NCBI GenBank assembly: GCA_020544305.1
Contig: CP058667.1
Location: 1,798,001 to 1,862,000, forward strand
Direction: 5' to 3'
Length of the DNA: 64,000 bases
Source of the DNA: Staphylococcus taiwanensis
GTDB lineage: Bacteria; Bacillota; Bacilli; Staphylococcales; Staphylococcaceae
The notes below the pieces were generated by a model. It was not told the DNA's origin. It did no database searches and saw only the letters and a list, made by a program, of their open reading frames with translations. The position numbers and the translations under genes were made by a program. Of the stretch, positions 11,101 to 19,692 are shown one piece after another; within the stretch, counting starts at the first letter, position 1; every line of letters begins with the position of its first letter.

Positions 11101-11631
11101 CTCTTCACGGACGATACGCATTCCTTTACCGCCACCACCACTTGTGGCTTTAATCATTAAAGGGAAACCTGCTTCAAGTGCAAATCTTTTAGCAGCATCG
11201 TAGCTTTCAATTGGACCATCTGTACCAGGTATAACAGGTAGTTCAGCTTTTATAGCAGTGGTTCTTGCTTTTACTTTGTCACCAAACATATCTAAATGTT
11301 CTAAATGAGGACCAATAAATGTAATTCCTTCTTCCTCACATCGTTGCGCAAAATGTTCATTTTCACTTAAGAAACCATAACCTGGATGAATTGCGTCAAC
11401 ATTTGCTTTCTTAGCTACTTCAATAATACGTTCTATGTTTAAATAGCTTTCAGCTGGTCCTAAATCTTTACCAACTAAATAAGATTCATCTGCTTTATAT
11501 CTATGTAAAGAATTTTTATCCTCATTAGAATAAATTGCTACCGTTTGAATATCTAATTCTGTTGCTGCCCTAAAAATTCTAATTGCAATTTCACCACGAT
11601 TGGCTACTAATATCTTTTTTATGTGGTTCAA
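8185..11631 (-). CDS. pyc: Pyruvate carboxylase
   Basis: Biotin enzyme that carboxylates pyruvate to oxaloacetate with ATP and bicarbonate, refilling the TCA cycle. The 1148-residue protein has the full domain order. Biotin carboxylase covers about 1-450, with the glycine-rich ATP loop SGGGGKGMRI at about 164-173 and ERDCSVQRRHQKVVE. The carboxyltransferase covers about 530-830, opening with DTTFRDAHQSLLATR. A tetramerisation region follows, then the C-terminal biotinyl domain with AMKMET and the biotinylated lysine at 1112. Length and sequence are very close to S. aureus Pyc. It is a single gene downstream of ftsW, separated from it by a terminator. Confidence 0.98.
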   Translation of the reverse strand: MNHIKKILVANRGEIAIRIFRAATELDIQTVAIYSNEDKNSLHRYKADESYLVGKDLGPAESYLNIERIIEVAKKANVDAIHPGYGFLSENEHFAQRCEEEGITFIGPHLEHLDMFGDKVKARTTAIKAELPVIPGTDGPIESYDAAKRFALEAGFPLMIKATSGGGGKGMRIVREESELEDAFYRAKSEAEKSFGNSEVYIERYIDNPKHIEVQIIGDEYGNIVHLYERDCSVQRRHQKVVEVAPSVGLSDDLRERICNAALQLMHKIKYVNAGTVEFLVSGEEFFFIEVNPRVQVEHTITEMITGIDIVKTQILVADGANLFDERIAMPKQEDIQTLGYAIQCRITTEDPANDFMPDSGTIIAYRSSGGFGVRLDAGDGFQGAEISPYYDSLLVKLSTHAVTFKQAEEKMERSLREMRIRGVKTNIPFLINVMRNDKFRNGDYTTKFIEETPELFNIAPTLDRGTKTLEYIGNVTINGFPNVEKRAKPDYETTTIPQVSQTKIHSLSGTKQLLDQKGPNAVAEWVREQQDVLVTDTTFRDAHQSLLATRVRTKDMMNIASKTAEVFKDGFSLEMWGGATFDVAYNFLKENPWERLERLRKAIPNILFQMLLRASNAVGYKNYADNVIEKFVKESANAGVDVFRIFDSLNWVDQMKVANEAVQKAGKISEGAICYTGDILNPERSNVFTLDYYVNLAKELEREGFHILAIKDMAGLLKPKAAYELIGELKAAVNLPIHLHTHDTSGNGLLIYKEAIDAGVDIIDTAVASMSGLTSQPSANSLYYALNGFNRNMRTDIEGLEELSHYWGTVRPYYNDFESDIKSPNTEIYQHEMPGGQYSNLGQQAKSLGLGERFNEVKDMYRRVNFMFGDIVKVTPSSKVVGDMALYMVQNDLDEQAVIEQGNKLDFPESVVSYFKGDIGQPVNGFNKKLQEVILKGQKPLTERPGEYLEPVNFDAIRQELIDKSYGEVTEQDVISYVLYPKVFDQYIQTKQQYGDLSLLDTPTFFFGMRNGETVEIEIDTGKRLIIKLETISEADENGNRTIYYVMNGQARRITIKDDNIKTNANVKPKADKSNPNHIGAQMPGSVTEVKVAVGDEVTVNQPLLITEAMKMETTIQAPFNGTIKKVTVVSGDAIATGDLLIEIEKA

Positions 11632-11877
11632 AAGGAATCCCCCTTTAAAGTTTGAATATTCTAACTAATTAGATAATAAGATTTTATACTACTTCTAAAA
11701 ATAAAGCTATATTTATTTTTTCGTGTATTTAATAAGAATAAATAGTATAAAGTTTATTAATAGAGTAAGAATGTATATTATCATCACTAAAAATTATCAT
11801 TAGTTATAACTTTATATTATCATTAGATTACAATCATTTCTACTTTATACACAAAAGTGTAGATTATTTTTCACATA
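11632..11877 (-). other. pyc upstream region, no gene seen
   Basis: AT-rich spacer between the ftsW terminator and the pyc start. A TATAAA box reads on the minus strand (plus 11683-11688), but I could not find a convincing -35. The pyc ribosome binding site is AAAGGGGG about 14 bases before the ATG. No open frame or long palindrome is seen. Confidence 0.4.
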
Positions 11878-11932
11878 AATAAAAAACCTCTATATGACGC
11901 TGTGTTTACACTTAACGTCATATAAAGGTTTT
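11878..11932 (-). terminator. Terminator of ftsW
   Basis: The arms 11883-11899 and 11916-11932 pair over 17 bp with one G-T wobble. On the minus strand the stem runs into a T-tract (plus A-run 11881-11886). It begins within 10 bp of the ftsW stop. Confidence 0.88.
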
Positions 11933-11938
11933 GGTTAA

Positions 11939-13171
11939 TTAATATTGTCTAGGTATATCAATTTTTTGTTTCTTATTATTCTTCGCACGCTTTTCGTCCA
12001 TTTTGATTTGTTTTCCAACTAATAGCAATAAGCCCATCGCAATACTTAAACTTAACATAGATGATCCACCAAAACTTATAAATGGTAATGGAACACCTGT
12101 TAATGGAATCGTTGCTGAAATACCACCCAAATTAACGAAAGTCTGGCTACCAATGTAACTTGCTACGCCAACGCAAATTAATTTATAAAAATAAGATGGT
12201 GTTTTTGTAGCTAACATAAATGCACGATATACAATGAAAAATAATGCACAAATTACAAATAATCCACCTACTAAACCTAATTCTTCACATATCACTGCAA
12301 AGATAAAGTCAGTGTGTGCCTCAGGTAAGTATCCAAGTTTCATAATACCATTACCTAAACCACGTCCAAACAATCCGCCATTACCAATTGCCATCAATGA
12401 GTTAGATAAATGATAACCTGTACCAGATTCTGAACTAAACGGATTCATTAATGTACTGAAACGAGCCTTTAAATAGTGAGGCATCAAACCGCTGATCAAG
12501 AAAAATCCTGCAATAGCAATAAAACTACCTATAATTAAAAGGACCGGACCACGAACGAGTTTTTGTACACCAATGCCTGCAAAGATAAACATTGAAACAA
12601 TAATGATAATGATTAATAATGTTTGACCAATGTCACCTTGTAACAATACTAGAAATAAACTTGCACCAATTAAAAACAGTGGTGCTCGTATTACTTTTAA
12701 TTTTTCTCTTACTTGAGGTAATTTTCTATTTATTACATAAGAAATATACAAGATAAATGCTATTTTTAATAATTCAGATGCTTGTAAGTTCATGAAGCCC
12801 AAGTTAATCCAACTCTTTGAACCATTAATATTCTTACCTACAACTAAAGTTAAACAAAGTAATATAAAAACAGCAGACATAATCCACATTTGAACTCTCG
12901 AGTTTTGAAGTATCTTGATATTCATCATAAATGCAATAATAAACACCACTATAAAACTCATGATTACGTATATAAGTTGTCTATTATAGAAGTATGTACC
13001 TGACACTTCTATTCCACCCGTTAACGTTCCTTTAGTGGCGGCCACCATACTGGCACTATATACCATGACTAAACCTAATAGGCATAAAATAACATATGTA
13101 ATTAATAATGGATAATCGATAAACTTAGACGTTTTACCCGCATATCGAAAGATTTTTTTCAAGTTATTCAT
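11939..13171 (-). CDS. ftsW: SEDS-family peptidoglycan polymerase FtsW
   Basis: Polytopic cytoplasmic-membrane protein of the divisome that polymerises lipid II into glycan at the septum, together with a partner class B PBP. The 410-residue protein has about ten membrane segments. It shows the SEDS hallmarks YSASM near the first helix, GINGSK-like KNINGSKSWINLG, ESGTGYHLSNSL, HTDFIFAVICEELG and the late PLTGVPLPFISFGGSS. The start is placed at 13171 (MNNLKKIFRY), preceded by GGATGAT; the in-frame ATG four codons earlier overlaps that site. It stands alone between pyc and ylaN, as in S. aureus. Confidence 0.95.
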   Translation of the reverse strand: MNNLKKIFRYAGKTSKFIDYPLLITYVILCLLGLVMVYSASMVAATKGTLTGGIEVSGTYFYNRQLIYVIMSFIVVFIIAFMMNIKILQNSRVQMWIMSAVFILLCLTLVVGKNINGSKSWINLGFMNLQASELLKIAFILYISYVINRKLPQVREKLKVIRAPLFLIGASLFLVLLQGDIGQTLLIIIIIVSMFIFAGIGVQKLVRGPVLLIIGSFIAIAGFFLISGLMPHYLKARFSTLMNPFSSESGTGYHLSNSLMAIGNGGLFGRGLGNGIMKLGYLPEAHTDFIFAVICEELGLVGGLFVICALFFIVYRAFMLATKTPSYFYKLICVGVASYIGSQTFVNLGGISATIPLTGVPLPFISFGGSSMLSLSIAMGLLLLVGKQIKMDEKRAKNNKKQKIDIPRQY

Positions 13172-13349
13172 AAAAATGATCATCCAATTCTAAAATTTTA
13201 AAAATTTTATGTTCTTTGAAATTACTTTTAAAACTAAAATTCTGTCTAAACTATTATATACTTTGTACTAACTGTTTCACAAATATAAACATAGATTTAG
13301 TATTTCTAGATGTATTATTTAAATAGTTTATTAATTTAATAAATTCCTT
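13172..13349 (-). other. ftsW upstream region, no gene seen
   Basis: AT-rich spacer between the ftsW start and the ylaN terminator hairpin. It must hold the ftsW promoter, but I could not pick out a convincing -35/-10 pair. No ORF with a ribosome binding site is seen. Confidence 0.35.
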
Positions 13350-13396
13350 AAAAATATAAAATGACTGAAAATATTATAGTCATAATATTTCAGTCA
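13350..13396 (-). terminator. Probable terminator of ylaN
   Basis: TGACTGAAAATATTAT (13362-13377) pairs with ATAATATTTCAGTCA (13382-13396) with one bulged base. On the minus strand it is followed by TTTTATATTTTT. It lies about 95 bp beyond the ylaN stop. Confidence 0.6.
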
Positions 13397-13490
13397 CTCA
13401 TATGGTGAGTTTCACAGTATGTATAAGGCACACACATCTCACAATTTATAAACGAAATAGCAATGAGTTGCTAATATATTTAATAATTAA

Positions 13491-13766
13491 TTACACATTT
13501 GTGAAAGCTTCATGCAATTTAGACAATTCTTTCTCTAAACGAAGCATTAAATTTTTACCGTCTTCTTTGTCTACTAGACCTAGTTTAACCGCAAAATCCA
13601 CTTCTTTTTGTAAGCCAAACATTTGTGTGTCGAGAACTTCTTCATATAATGGGCATGATGGTAATGTTAAATTGTCCATTTGAACTTTAATTAAGTGTAA
13701 GATTCTATCAGCATCTTGATTTAATTGTTCATATGCCACATTACTCATCTTCGATTGCTTCGGCAT
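13491..13766 (-). CDS. ylaN: YlaN family protein (UPF0358)
   Basis: Small soluble helical protein (91 residues) of the YlaN/UPF0358 family, shown by [32 protein letters not shown] and the C-terminal [11 protein letters not shown]. The S. aureus homologue is described as an Fe(II)-binding protein that relieves repression by Fur, and ylaN has been listed as essential under some conditions. The ATG at 13766 is chosen because GGGGGAG lies six bases before it; the GTG at 13769 is too close. It is single, divergent from the gene at 13907, and lies between ftsW and typA as in other staphylococci. Confidence 0.92.
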   Translation of the reverse strand: MPKQSKMSNVAYEQLNQDADRILHLIKVQMDNLTLPSCPLYEEVLDTQMFGLQKEVDFAVKLGLVDKEDGKNLMLRLEKELSKLHEAFTNV

Positions 13767-13906
13767 CACATACTCCCCCTATCATTAAATATCTTCATAT
13801 AAAAAGTTTATCTTACTACATTTTAAAAAGCAAGTTTATTCAGTGAATAGCATAAATTAAATGTGATAAAATAGTGAATAGAACGAAATTAGGGAGTGGG
13901 CATAAA

Positions 13907-14392
13907 ATGATTCAAATTAAAGGAGCAGTCAAGTTCCCTATCACTTTAGATAGTACAACTTGGATATTTGATGATAGAAAAGTAAAAATAGAAGATATTG
14001 AAAGTGGCGTATTTGAGGGAACAAAACCAATTAAATTTGATGATAATAGAGAGTGGAATAGAGCAATTTTAGAAGGTCAAACTAATCCGCCAACATTAAA
14101 TTCAGAAATTAAATATCGTAAACGTTCTGTTCTTGAAGATTCATTTGCGATTAATATGACACCTTTCTTTAAAAATGCAGAGCCAAAAGACGACGCTACT
14201 GCAATCAAACTATCTAATGACAAAGATTCAATTGAAGTTCCAATAGAGTTACTACCATACTTATTCTTCCAATTTGCGAAAGATGGTAAACGCTTATATG
14301 ACGATAATTCTGTAGATAGTTTTGTTTACAATCCAGATGATAAAGGTTATGCGTACGAATTTAAGTATGTAACGCATATCGAGGTGATTTAG
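13907..14392 (+). CDS. Conserved staphylococcal hypothetical protein
   Basis: A 161-residue protein without signal or membrane segments, rich in Asp, Lys and Phe. I do not recognise a domain with confidence. Some databases label the staphylococcal homologue a peptidyl-prolyl isomerase, but I see no motif supporting that. Start: the ATG at 13907 is preceded by AGGGAGTGG (13891-13899); the in-frame upstream start at 13874 lies before that site. The gene is followed after one base by ylaI, whose ribosome binding site GAGGTGAT lies inside its last codons, so the two are coupled. Confidence 0.8.
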   Translation: MIQIKGAVKFPITLDSTTWIFDDRKVKIEDIESGVFEGTKPIKFDDNREWNRAILEGQTNPPTLNSEIKYRKRSVLEDSFAINMTPFFKNAEPKDDATAIKLSNDKDSIEVPIELLPYLFFQFAKDGKRLYDDNSVDSFVYNPDDKGYAYEFKYVTHIEVI

Positions 14393-14393
14393 T

Positions 14394-14561
14394 TTGCGTG
14401 AAGTTCAATGTATGATTTGTGACAGTAAGGTTTTAATTGATGAAAATACAGTTGAAGCTAAACGATTGCGCAATAACCCGATTCGCACATTTATGTGTGA
14501 TGATTGTAAAAGCCGTTTGGACAAACCAAAACAACGTTTACATTTAAATCATAATATGTAA
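14394..14561 (+). CDS. ylaI: YlaI family zinc-ribbon protein (DUF2197), TTG start
   Basis: A 55-residue protein with two CxxC pairs (C6/C9 and C35/C38) that would bind one zinc ion, matching the DUF2197/YlaI family of tiny zinc-ribbon proteins. The start is TTG at 14394, because the first internal ATG (codon 7) would lose the first cysteine. The ribosome binding site GAGGTGAT (14381-14388) is well placed. Function is unknown; a nucleic-acid or protein contact role is possible but not shown. It is coupled to the preceding gene and ends at a repeat-type terminator. Confidence 0.85.
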   Translation: MREVQCMICDSKVLIDENTVEAKRLRNNPIRTFMCDDCKSRLDKPKQRLHLNHNM

Positions 14562-14574
14562 CTATCAAACATGC

Positions 14575-14623
14575 AGAGGCGGGACAATGAATTCAAAAAG
14601 AATTTTGTTCCGCCTCTATTTTT
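14575..14623 (+). terminator. Terminator after ylaI, short copy of the intergenic repeat
   Basis: AGAGGCGGGACAA (14575-14587) pairs with TTGTTCCGCCTCT (14605-14617) with one wobble, then ATTTTT. The inner GAATTC / GAATTT arms match the hairpin-1 part of the repeat family seen elsewhere in the window. Confidence 0.85.
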
Positions 14624-14649
14624 CATATGTATGAATTTATAACTACTTA

Positions 14650-15285
14650 TTAAAAATATATTGATTGAGCAACTAATATCTTTTTTAGTAAGCTATACCA
14701 ATTAGGTGTAATAAAAACTTCAATAAACGCACAAATAAAGGCAAACGGTACTATAAACATTAAATAGTATTTAACTATAAACTTGATTATACATAATAAA
14801 TGCGGTACATGTCCTTTTTCCTTTTTAAATAAGTTAATTAATACTTTTCTAAAATATCTATTTACAACAAATAATATTGAAAGTTCTAAACTAATAATAT
14901 AAATTTCTAATAAACTATGCGGTAATATGCCTATCAAAAGAGCTATTCCTTCATTGGTTTTATAAGCAAATTGAATACCAATAGACATTGATAGTGAAAA
15001 CAGTGTAGATATTGTCGGAATCAAATATAAATAAGGTATAGGGATGATTGCAATAATAAGTGAAACCAAAGGTACTATGAAAGCATTATTAACAAATATT
15101 TCTATTAACCCACTAAAACGATTATCAACATTGCCGTTTAACTTGGCATTAGGATAGTCACTATAATCATGAATATTCAATCCAATAATATAAAATATAA
15201 TGGCAATCACTGCACACAAACTAAGATTAAATATCATAAATTGATTGGTTCTTTTCATGAATGATGAAAGATCTAAATGAATCAA
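14650..15285 (-). CDS. SpoIIM/DUF95-family integral membrane protein (TTG start)
   Basis: A 211-residue protein with about five membrane segments. The segment IGILPHSLLEIYII matches the conserved LLPHG-ExP-like motif of the stage II sporulation protein M (DUF95) family. Staphylococci do not sporulate, so the sporulation label only names the family; some members sit with ABC or regulator genes and are thought to act in membrane-linked processes. The start is chosen as TTG at 15285 because AGGAGGG lies six bases upstream; the longer frame has no such site. It is convergent with ylaI and downstream of a repeat element. Confidence 0.72.
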   Translation of the reverse strand: MIHLDLSSFMKRTNQFMIFNLSLCAVIAIIFYIIGLNIHDYSDYPNAKLNGNVDNRFSGLIEIFVNNAFIVPLVSLIIAIIPIPYLYLIPTISTLFSLSMSIGIQFAYKTNEGIALLIGILPHSLLEIYIISLELSILFVVNRYFRKVLINLFKKEKGHVPHLLCIIKFIVKYYLMFIVPFAFICAFIEVFITPNWYSLLKKILVAQSIYF

Positions 15286-15333
15286 TGATATCCCTCCTAA
15301 TTTAATTACCTTCACTATACCATATCAAACTGA

Positions 15334-15560
15334 GGTCAGGACAAAAGCGTTTAAAAATTTGAGCAGAACCGTACAATGAACAAAATTGTTTCTCAAATTT
15401 TTATCAATTCGTGAGCAAGTCTCCCAACTTACTTTGCTTATAAAATCTCTTTTTGAGATTTTCTATATAGGCACCTCACCTTACAGGGTTGAATTGAGTT
15501 AAGAAAAGTTTGATATAAGCACCTTCTCAATTCAGTCAGCCACTGCGAATTTTCATTGTA
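15334..15560. repeat. Divergent copy of the intergenic multi-hairpin repeat
   Basis: This occupies most of the 519-bp gene-free stretch 15286-15804. Stems: AAAAATTTGAG (15353-15363) with CTCAAATTTTT (15392-15402), and TGAATTGAG (15490-15498) with CTCAATTCA (15526-15534). The tail TTCAGTCAGC-ACTGCGAATTT matches the other long copies, while the stem sequences differ but still pair. A fused CCCAACTT region resembles the S. aureus intergenic repeat. Confidence 0.75.
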
Positions 15561-15721
15561 ACCTCATAACACATAACATTATTTTGGTCTCAAACGCTCT
15601 ACTTTTCATTTTTTCAAAAATATAATCTTTATGGCCTGGCCACCTAAAATCACTATCTTGAAATTATTCTCCCTATCGCTTACCTGTTAATGATAATCAA
15701 TCCTATTACATTTCTTTTATA

Positions 15722-15760
15722 ACAAAAATTGCCGACAAAGGCGTAGTCTTTGTCAGCAAT
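15722..15760 (-). terminator. Terminator of typA
   Basis: ATTGCCGACAAAG (15728-15740) pairs with CTTTGTCAGCAAT (15748-15760); a T-run follows on the minus strand (plus 15723-15727). It lies 45 bp past the typA stop. Confidence 0.88.
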
Positions 15761-15804
15761 CTAAAACATTTATGAACTTCTAAGAAGCAAATATATTTTT
15801 TATT

Positions 15805-17652
15805 TTATTGTTCTTCTTGCATCATTTGTTTTACACGTTTTGCTTCTTTTTCACGTAATGATTTGTTTAATATTTTCTTTCTAAGTCGAATATTTTGAGG
15901 TGTAACTTCTACTAACTCATCGTCATTAATATATTCTAACGCTTCTTCAAGTGTAAGAATTCTAGGACGGTTCATTGTTTGTGTTTGGTCTTTAGTAGCT
16001 GAACGCACGTTAGTTTGGTGTTTCGCTTTTGTAATATTAACGGTTAAATCATTTTCACGGTTATGTTCACCAACAATCATACCTTCATATACTTCAGTAC
16101 CAGGTTCCATGAAGTTAACGCCACGATCTTCTAAGTTGATGATAGCGTATGCAGTTGCTTGACCTTGGTCCATAGAAATTAGTGCACCGTTACGACGACC
16201 ACCAATTTGTGCTTTTACACGAGGTCTAAACTCTTCAAAAGTATGGTTGATAATACCATAACCACGAGTCATAGACATAAATTCAGTTGTATAACCAATC
16301 ATACCACGTGCAGGTACCATGAAGATTAAACGTGTTAAACCGTTATCAGTAGTCGACATATCTAACATTTCACCTTTACGTGCACCTAATGATTCGATAA
16401 CTGAACCGGCATTTTCAGAAGGTACTTCACATTGTACACGTTCAAACGGTTCACTTAATACACCATCGATTTCACGTAAAATTACTTGAGGTTTAGATAC
16501 TTGAAGTTCGAAACCTTCACGTCTCATATTCTCAATTAAAATAGATAAATGTAATTCACCACGACCTGCAACGATCCATGTATCTGGAGAATCAGTTGGT
16601 GTTACTTTTAATGAAACGTCTGTTTCAAGTTGTTGATCTAAACGTTCTTGAATTTGACGTGCAGTAACATAATCACCTTCACGACCCGCAAATGGTGAAT
16701 TGTTAACTTTGAAAGTCATTTCAAGTGTAGGTTCATCAATACGTAATACAGGTAATGCTTCTTGATGATCAGTTGGTGTCACTGTTTCACCAACGTTAAT
16801 ATCTTCCATTCCTGAAACTGCTATTAAGTCACCAGCTTGTGCTTCTTCAATTTCTTCACGTTTTAATCCGAAATAACCAAAGATTTTAGTTAGGCGGAAA
16901 TTCTTAACTGTACCATCTAGTTTAATAAGTGATACATTGTCACCTACACGCATTTTACCTCTAAATACACGACCAATACCGATACGTCCAACATAGTCAT
17001 TATAGTCTAATAATGCAACTTGGAATTGTAATGGTTCATCGTGGTTATCAATTGGCGCTGGTACATAATCAATAATTGTTTCATATAAAGACTGCATGTT
17101 TTCGTCTTGTTTCTCAGAATCAAGGCTTGCAGTACCATTAACAGCTGAAGCGTATACAACTGGGAAATCTAATTGTTCATCATTCGCTTCTAATTCGATG
17201 AATAAGTCTAAGACTTCATCTACTACGCCTTCAGGTCTAGCAGATGGCTTATCAATTTTATTTACAACCACAACAGGTTTTAAGTCTTGTTCAAGTGCTT
17301 TTTTAAGCACGAAACGTGTTTGAGGCATTGTACCTTCATACGCATCTACAACGAGTACAACACCGTCTACCATTTTCATAATACGTTCAACTTCGCCACC
17401 GAAGTCAGCGTGTCCAGGTGTATCTAAGATGTTAATTCTTGTACCTTTATAGTCAATTGCAGTATTTTTCGCAAGAATTGTAATACCACGTTCTCTTTCT
17501 AAATCGTTAGAGTCCATTGCTCTTTCATCAACATGTTCATTTTCTCTGAAAATACCAGATTGTTTAAGTAATTCGTCAACTAAAGTCGTTTTACCATGGT
17601 CGACGTGAGCAATAATTGCGATATTACGTACATCTTCTCTTCTATTAGTCAT
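15805..17652 (-). CDS. typA: Translational GTPase TypA/BipA
   Basis: Ribosome-associated GTPase of the EF-G-like class with a role in 50S assembly and stress or low-temperature growth. The 615-residue protein has G1 AHVDHGKT (15-22), G3 DTPGH at about 77-81 and G4 NKID at about 131-134, followed by the beta-barrel, EF-G-type domains III and V, and the BipA-specific C-terminal domain. The ribosome binding site AAAGGAATT precedes the ATG. It is monocistronic and divergent from the YlaF-like gene, the same pairing as ylaG/ylaF in Bacillus. Confidence 0.97.
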   Translation of the reverse strand: MTNRREDVRNIAIIAHVDHGKTTLVDELLKQSGIFRENEHVDERAMDSNDLERERGITILAKNTAIDYKGTRINILDTPGHADFGGEVERIMKMVDGVVLVVDAYEGTMPQTRFVLKKALEQDLKPVVVVNKIDKPSARPEGVVDEVLDLFIELEANDEQLDFPVVYASAVNGTASLDSEKQDENMQSLYETIIDYVPAPIDNHDEPLQFQVALLDYNDYVGRIGIGRVFRGKMRVGDNVSLIKLDGTVKNFRLTKIFGYFGLKREEIEEAQAGDLIAVSGMEDINVGETVTPTDHQEALPVLRIDEPTLEMTFKVNNSPFAGREGDYVTARQIQERLDQQLETDVSLKVTPTDSPDTWIVAGRGELHLSILIENMRREGFELQVSKPQVILREIDGVLSEPFERVQCEVPSENAGSVIESLGARKGEMLDMSTTDNGLTRLIFMVPARGMIGYTTEFMSMTRGYGIINHTFEEFRPRVKAQIGGRRNGALISMDQGQATAYAIINLEDRGVNFMEPGTEVYEGMIVGEHNRENDLTVNITKAKHQTNVRSATKDQTQTMNRPRILTLEEALEYINDDELVEVTPQNIRLRKKILNKSLREKEAKRVKQMMQEEQ

Positions 17653-17749
17653 TTTATAATTCCTTTCTCGAGTAAACTCCCACTTTTAATTACAACTTTT
17701 TTATTATATCATATTATTAGTAAAAGATAACAAAAAGGTGGGGTATGGG

Positions 17750-17941
17750 ATGGAAAAACCAAAATCTAAAGGCATATTTTGGGTGCTATCCATTATAGCT
17801 GTTATATTCTTAGTGCTTTTTAGTTTCAGCGTTGGTGCTGGTAGTATTCCAATGATGATTTTAACATTTATACTTTTCATTGCAACATTTGGCGGCGGTT
17901 TCATGCTTAAAAAGAAATATCGTGAAAACGACTGGCTATAA
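17750..17941 (+). CDS. YlaF-like small membrane protein (DUF5325)
   Basis: A 63-residue protein with two closely spaced membrane segments (about 8-28 and 32-52) and a charged C-terminus ending in NDWL. Size, topology and position beside typA match YlaF/DUF5325 of Bacillus. The start is the ATG at 17750, eight bases after AAGGTGGGG; the GTG at 17738 lies inside that site. Function unknown. It is a single gene with its own terminator. Confidence 0.78.
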   Translation: MEKPKSKGIFWVLSIIAVIFLVLFSFSVGAGSIPMMILTFILFIATFGGGFMLKKKYRENDWL

Positions 17942-17958
17942 TAAATTAAACCTATAAA

Positions 17959-18029
17959 GTCTCGGTAATTCATAATTGGAAGTAATTAACGCTTTCAACT
18001 GATGACTTACCGAGACATTTTTATTTTTT
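17959..18029 (+). terminator. Terminator of the YlaF-like gene
   Basis: GTCTCGGTAA (17959-17968) pairs with TTACCGAGAC (18007-18016), followed by ATTTTTATTTTTT. The T-tract overlaps the 3' end of the convergent gene that ends at 18021. Confidence 0.8.
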
Positions 18030-18836
18030 AAAACGCTGATGTACTTCTGTTAGTACCTCAAGGTGCGGATTGAGATAGTTTTCTACTATTTCTTTATGAA
18101 TGTCTGAATTTCCAATTAATATTGAGTTTGCACTCGCAATAGTAAGTTGTTCATTTAACAAATTACTACCGACGCCACCAACTTCATTTAAAATAATGAG
18201 TCCTCCTGCAAAATCCCATGGTTGCAATCTTGGTGTGATATATGCAGCAAGTTGTCCCTTTGCAACACTAATAATTTCTAAAGCTGCGCTTCCATATGCT
18301 CTGCAACTTCTTGATTGATTAACAATTTCAGAGAAAATAGGACCGATTTTAGGTTTTGTAACCCAATTGGGATTTATTCCTATTAAACTTTGTTTTAATA
18401 ATGTGTTCTCAATAGGCTGTAATTGATGTTTATTTTCAAATGCACCCTCACCAGACTTAGCATGGTACAATACATCTTTCATCACATCGTAAACGAGTCC
18501 TGCATATGGTTTACCATCTCGATAAATCCCAATAGAAATCGCGAAGTTTTCTTTTTGATGAACGAAATTTAACGTACCATCAATTGGATCCACTACCCAG
18601 ACAACACCTTCTATATTATCCATATCATGACCGTGTCCCTCTTCACCAATAACACGGTGGTCAGGATAATTTTTTAAAATAGCGTCATATATATAATTCT
18701 CTGTGGCTTTATCTACGTTCGTTACTAAATCATTTGGATTCGACTTAGTTTCAATACGCAATTCTTCTTTCATCATCGTTCTAACTTGGTTTCCAGCTTC
18801 TAACACTAAACCTTGGGCAAATTCGTATAGTGACAT
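18021..18836 (-). CDS. Inositol monophosphatase family protein (SuhB-like)
   Basis: Mg-dependent phosphatase of the IMPase/FIG superfamily, 271 residues, cytosolic. Metal-binding motifs are present: GEEG (64-67), DPIDGT (83-88) and WDFAGG (207-212). Substrate cannot be fixed from sequence; bacterial members act on inositol phosphates, sugar phosphates, NADP or 3'-phosphoadenosine phosphates. GGAGATGAT precedes the ATG at 18836. The gene is convergent with the YlaF-like gene and divergent from the YktB-like gene. Confidence 0.9.
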   Translation of the reverse strand: MSLYEFAQGLVLEAGNQVRTMMKEELRIETKSNPNDLVTNVDKATENYIYDAILKNYPDHRVIGEEGHGHDMDNIEGVVWVVDPIDGTLNFVHQKENFAISIGIYRDGKPYAGLVYDVMKDVLYHAKSGEGAFENKHQLQPIENTLLKQSLIGINPNWVTKPKIGPIFSEIVNQSRSCRAYGSAALEIISVAKGQLAAYITPRLQPWDFAGGLIILNEVGGVGSNLLNEQLTIASANSILIGNSDIHKEIVENYLNPHLEVLTEVHQRFKK

Positions 18837-18949
18837 CTTATCATCTCCTGTTGCTTCCTATTATACAGTACTTTTTGTCGTTTTAATCTATACATCTTTG
18901 TATACCTTATTCTATCTAGTTTAAACCCTGTCACTTATAAATTCCGCTT

Positions 18950-18980
18950 TTGGAATGAAGACATCGTTCTATGCTACAAT
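18950..18980 (+). promoter_or_regulatory. Candidate promoter of the YktB-like gene (extended -10)
   Basis: TTGGAA (18950-18955), then a 19-base spacer, then TACAAT (18975-18980) with the upstream TG of an extended -10. The predicted start falls about 30 bases before the ATG at 19019. Confidence 0.4.
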
Positions 18981-19018
18981 ATCTATAACTTAATTTTTCT
19001 GAAAAAGGAGACCCACCT

Positions 19019-19630
19019 ATGACGCAATATACTTTTAAGCCTAAAGATTTTAAAGCGTTTGACGTAGATGGTTTAGATGCTCGTATGGAAGCATTAAATG
19101 AATACGTTAGACCTCAATTAAATAAACTTGGTGATTACTTTAGCGACTATTTCACATCACAAACTGGCGATACATTTTATCCTCATGTTGCAAAACATGC
19201 ACGTAGAAGTGTCAATCCTCCTATTGATACTTGGGTCGCTTTCGCACCTAACAAACGTGGATATAAAATGCTTCCCCATTTTCAAATTGGCTTATTCAGA
19301 AATGAATTATTTTTAATGTTTGGTGTAATGCATGAAGGTAAAGATAAAGCTGAACGCGTGAAAGTATTTGATAAGCATTTTGATATATTAAAAGACTTAC
19401 CTGAAGATTATAAAGTAAGTTTAGATCATATGAAACAAGAAAAATCATACATCAAAGATATGAGTGATGATGAATTACATCAGGCAATTGATCGAGTTAA
19501 AAATGTTAAAAAAGGTGAATTCTTTGTAGCTCGTACATTAGAACCAAGTGATTCACGATTAAAATCGGATAAAGATTTTTTAGCTTTTGTAAAAGAAACA
19601 TTTGATGAATTTCTTAAATTCTATGAATAA
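19019..19630 (+). CDS. YktB family protein (UPF0637, DUF1054)
   Basis: A 203-residue cytosolic protein of the UPF0637/YktB family. Recognisable segments are [13 protein letters not shown] near the N-terminus, the HFQIGLF region and [10 protein letters not shown] late in the protein. The function is unknown. AAGGAGA lies eleven bases before the ATG. It is monocistronic with a clear terminator. A palindrome resembling the CodY motif overlaps its leader at 18993-19007, which is only suggestive. Confidence 0.88.
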   Translation: MTQYTFKPKDFKAFDVDGLDARMEALNEYVRPQLNKLGDYFSDYFTSQTGDTFYPHVAKHARRSVNPPIDTWVAFAPNKRGYKMLPHFQIGLFRNELFLMFGVMHEGKDKAERVKVFDKHFDILKDLPEDYKVSLDHMKQEKSYIKDMSDDELHQAIDRVKNVKKGEFFVARTLEPSDSRLKSDKDFLAFVKETFDEFLKFYE

Positions 19631-19645
19631 ATGAAAATTGTTAGA

Positions 19646-19679
19646 TAGATAAAGTTGAAATCAACTTTATCTATTTTTT
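19646..19679 (+). terminator. Terminator of the YktB-like gene
   Basis: TAGATAAAGTTGA (19646-19658) pairs with TCAACTTTATCTA (19661-19673); the innermost pairs must open to make a loop. A T-run follows at 19673-19679. Confidence 0.85.
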
Positions 19680-19692
19680 ATCTACAATTTTA

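Noticed and set aside
13402..13683. Plus-strand open frame of 93 codons
   Set aside because: It is antisense to ylaN, has no ribosome binding site and no family resemblance; a shadow frame.
14650..15285. Sporulation gene in a non-sporulating genus
   Set aside because: The SpoIIM label names a broad membrane family (DUF95) found in many non-sporulating bacteria; no other sporulation genes are present.
15689..15705. Possible Fur box (TGATAATCAAT)
   Set aside because: Only one half resembles the Fur consensus, and it lies downstream of typA away from any promoter.
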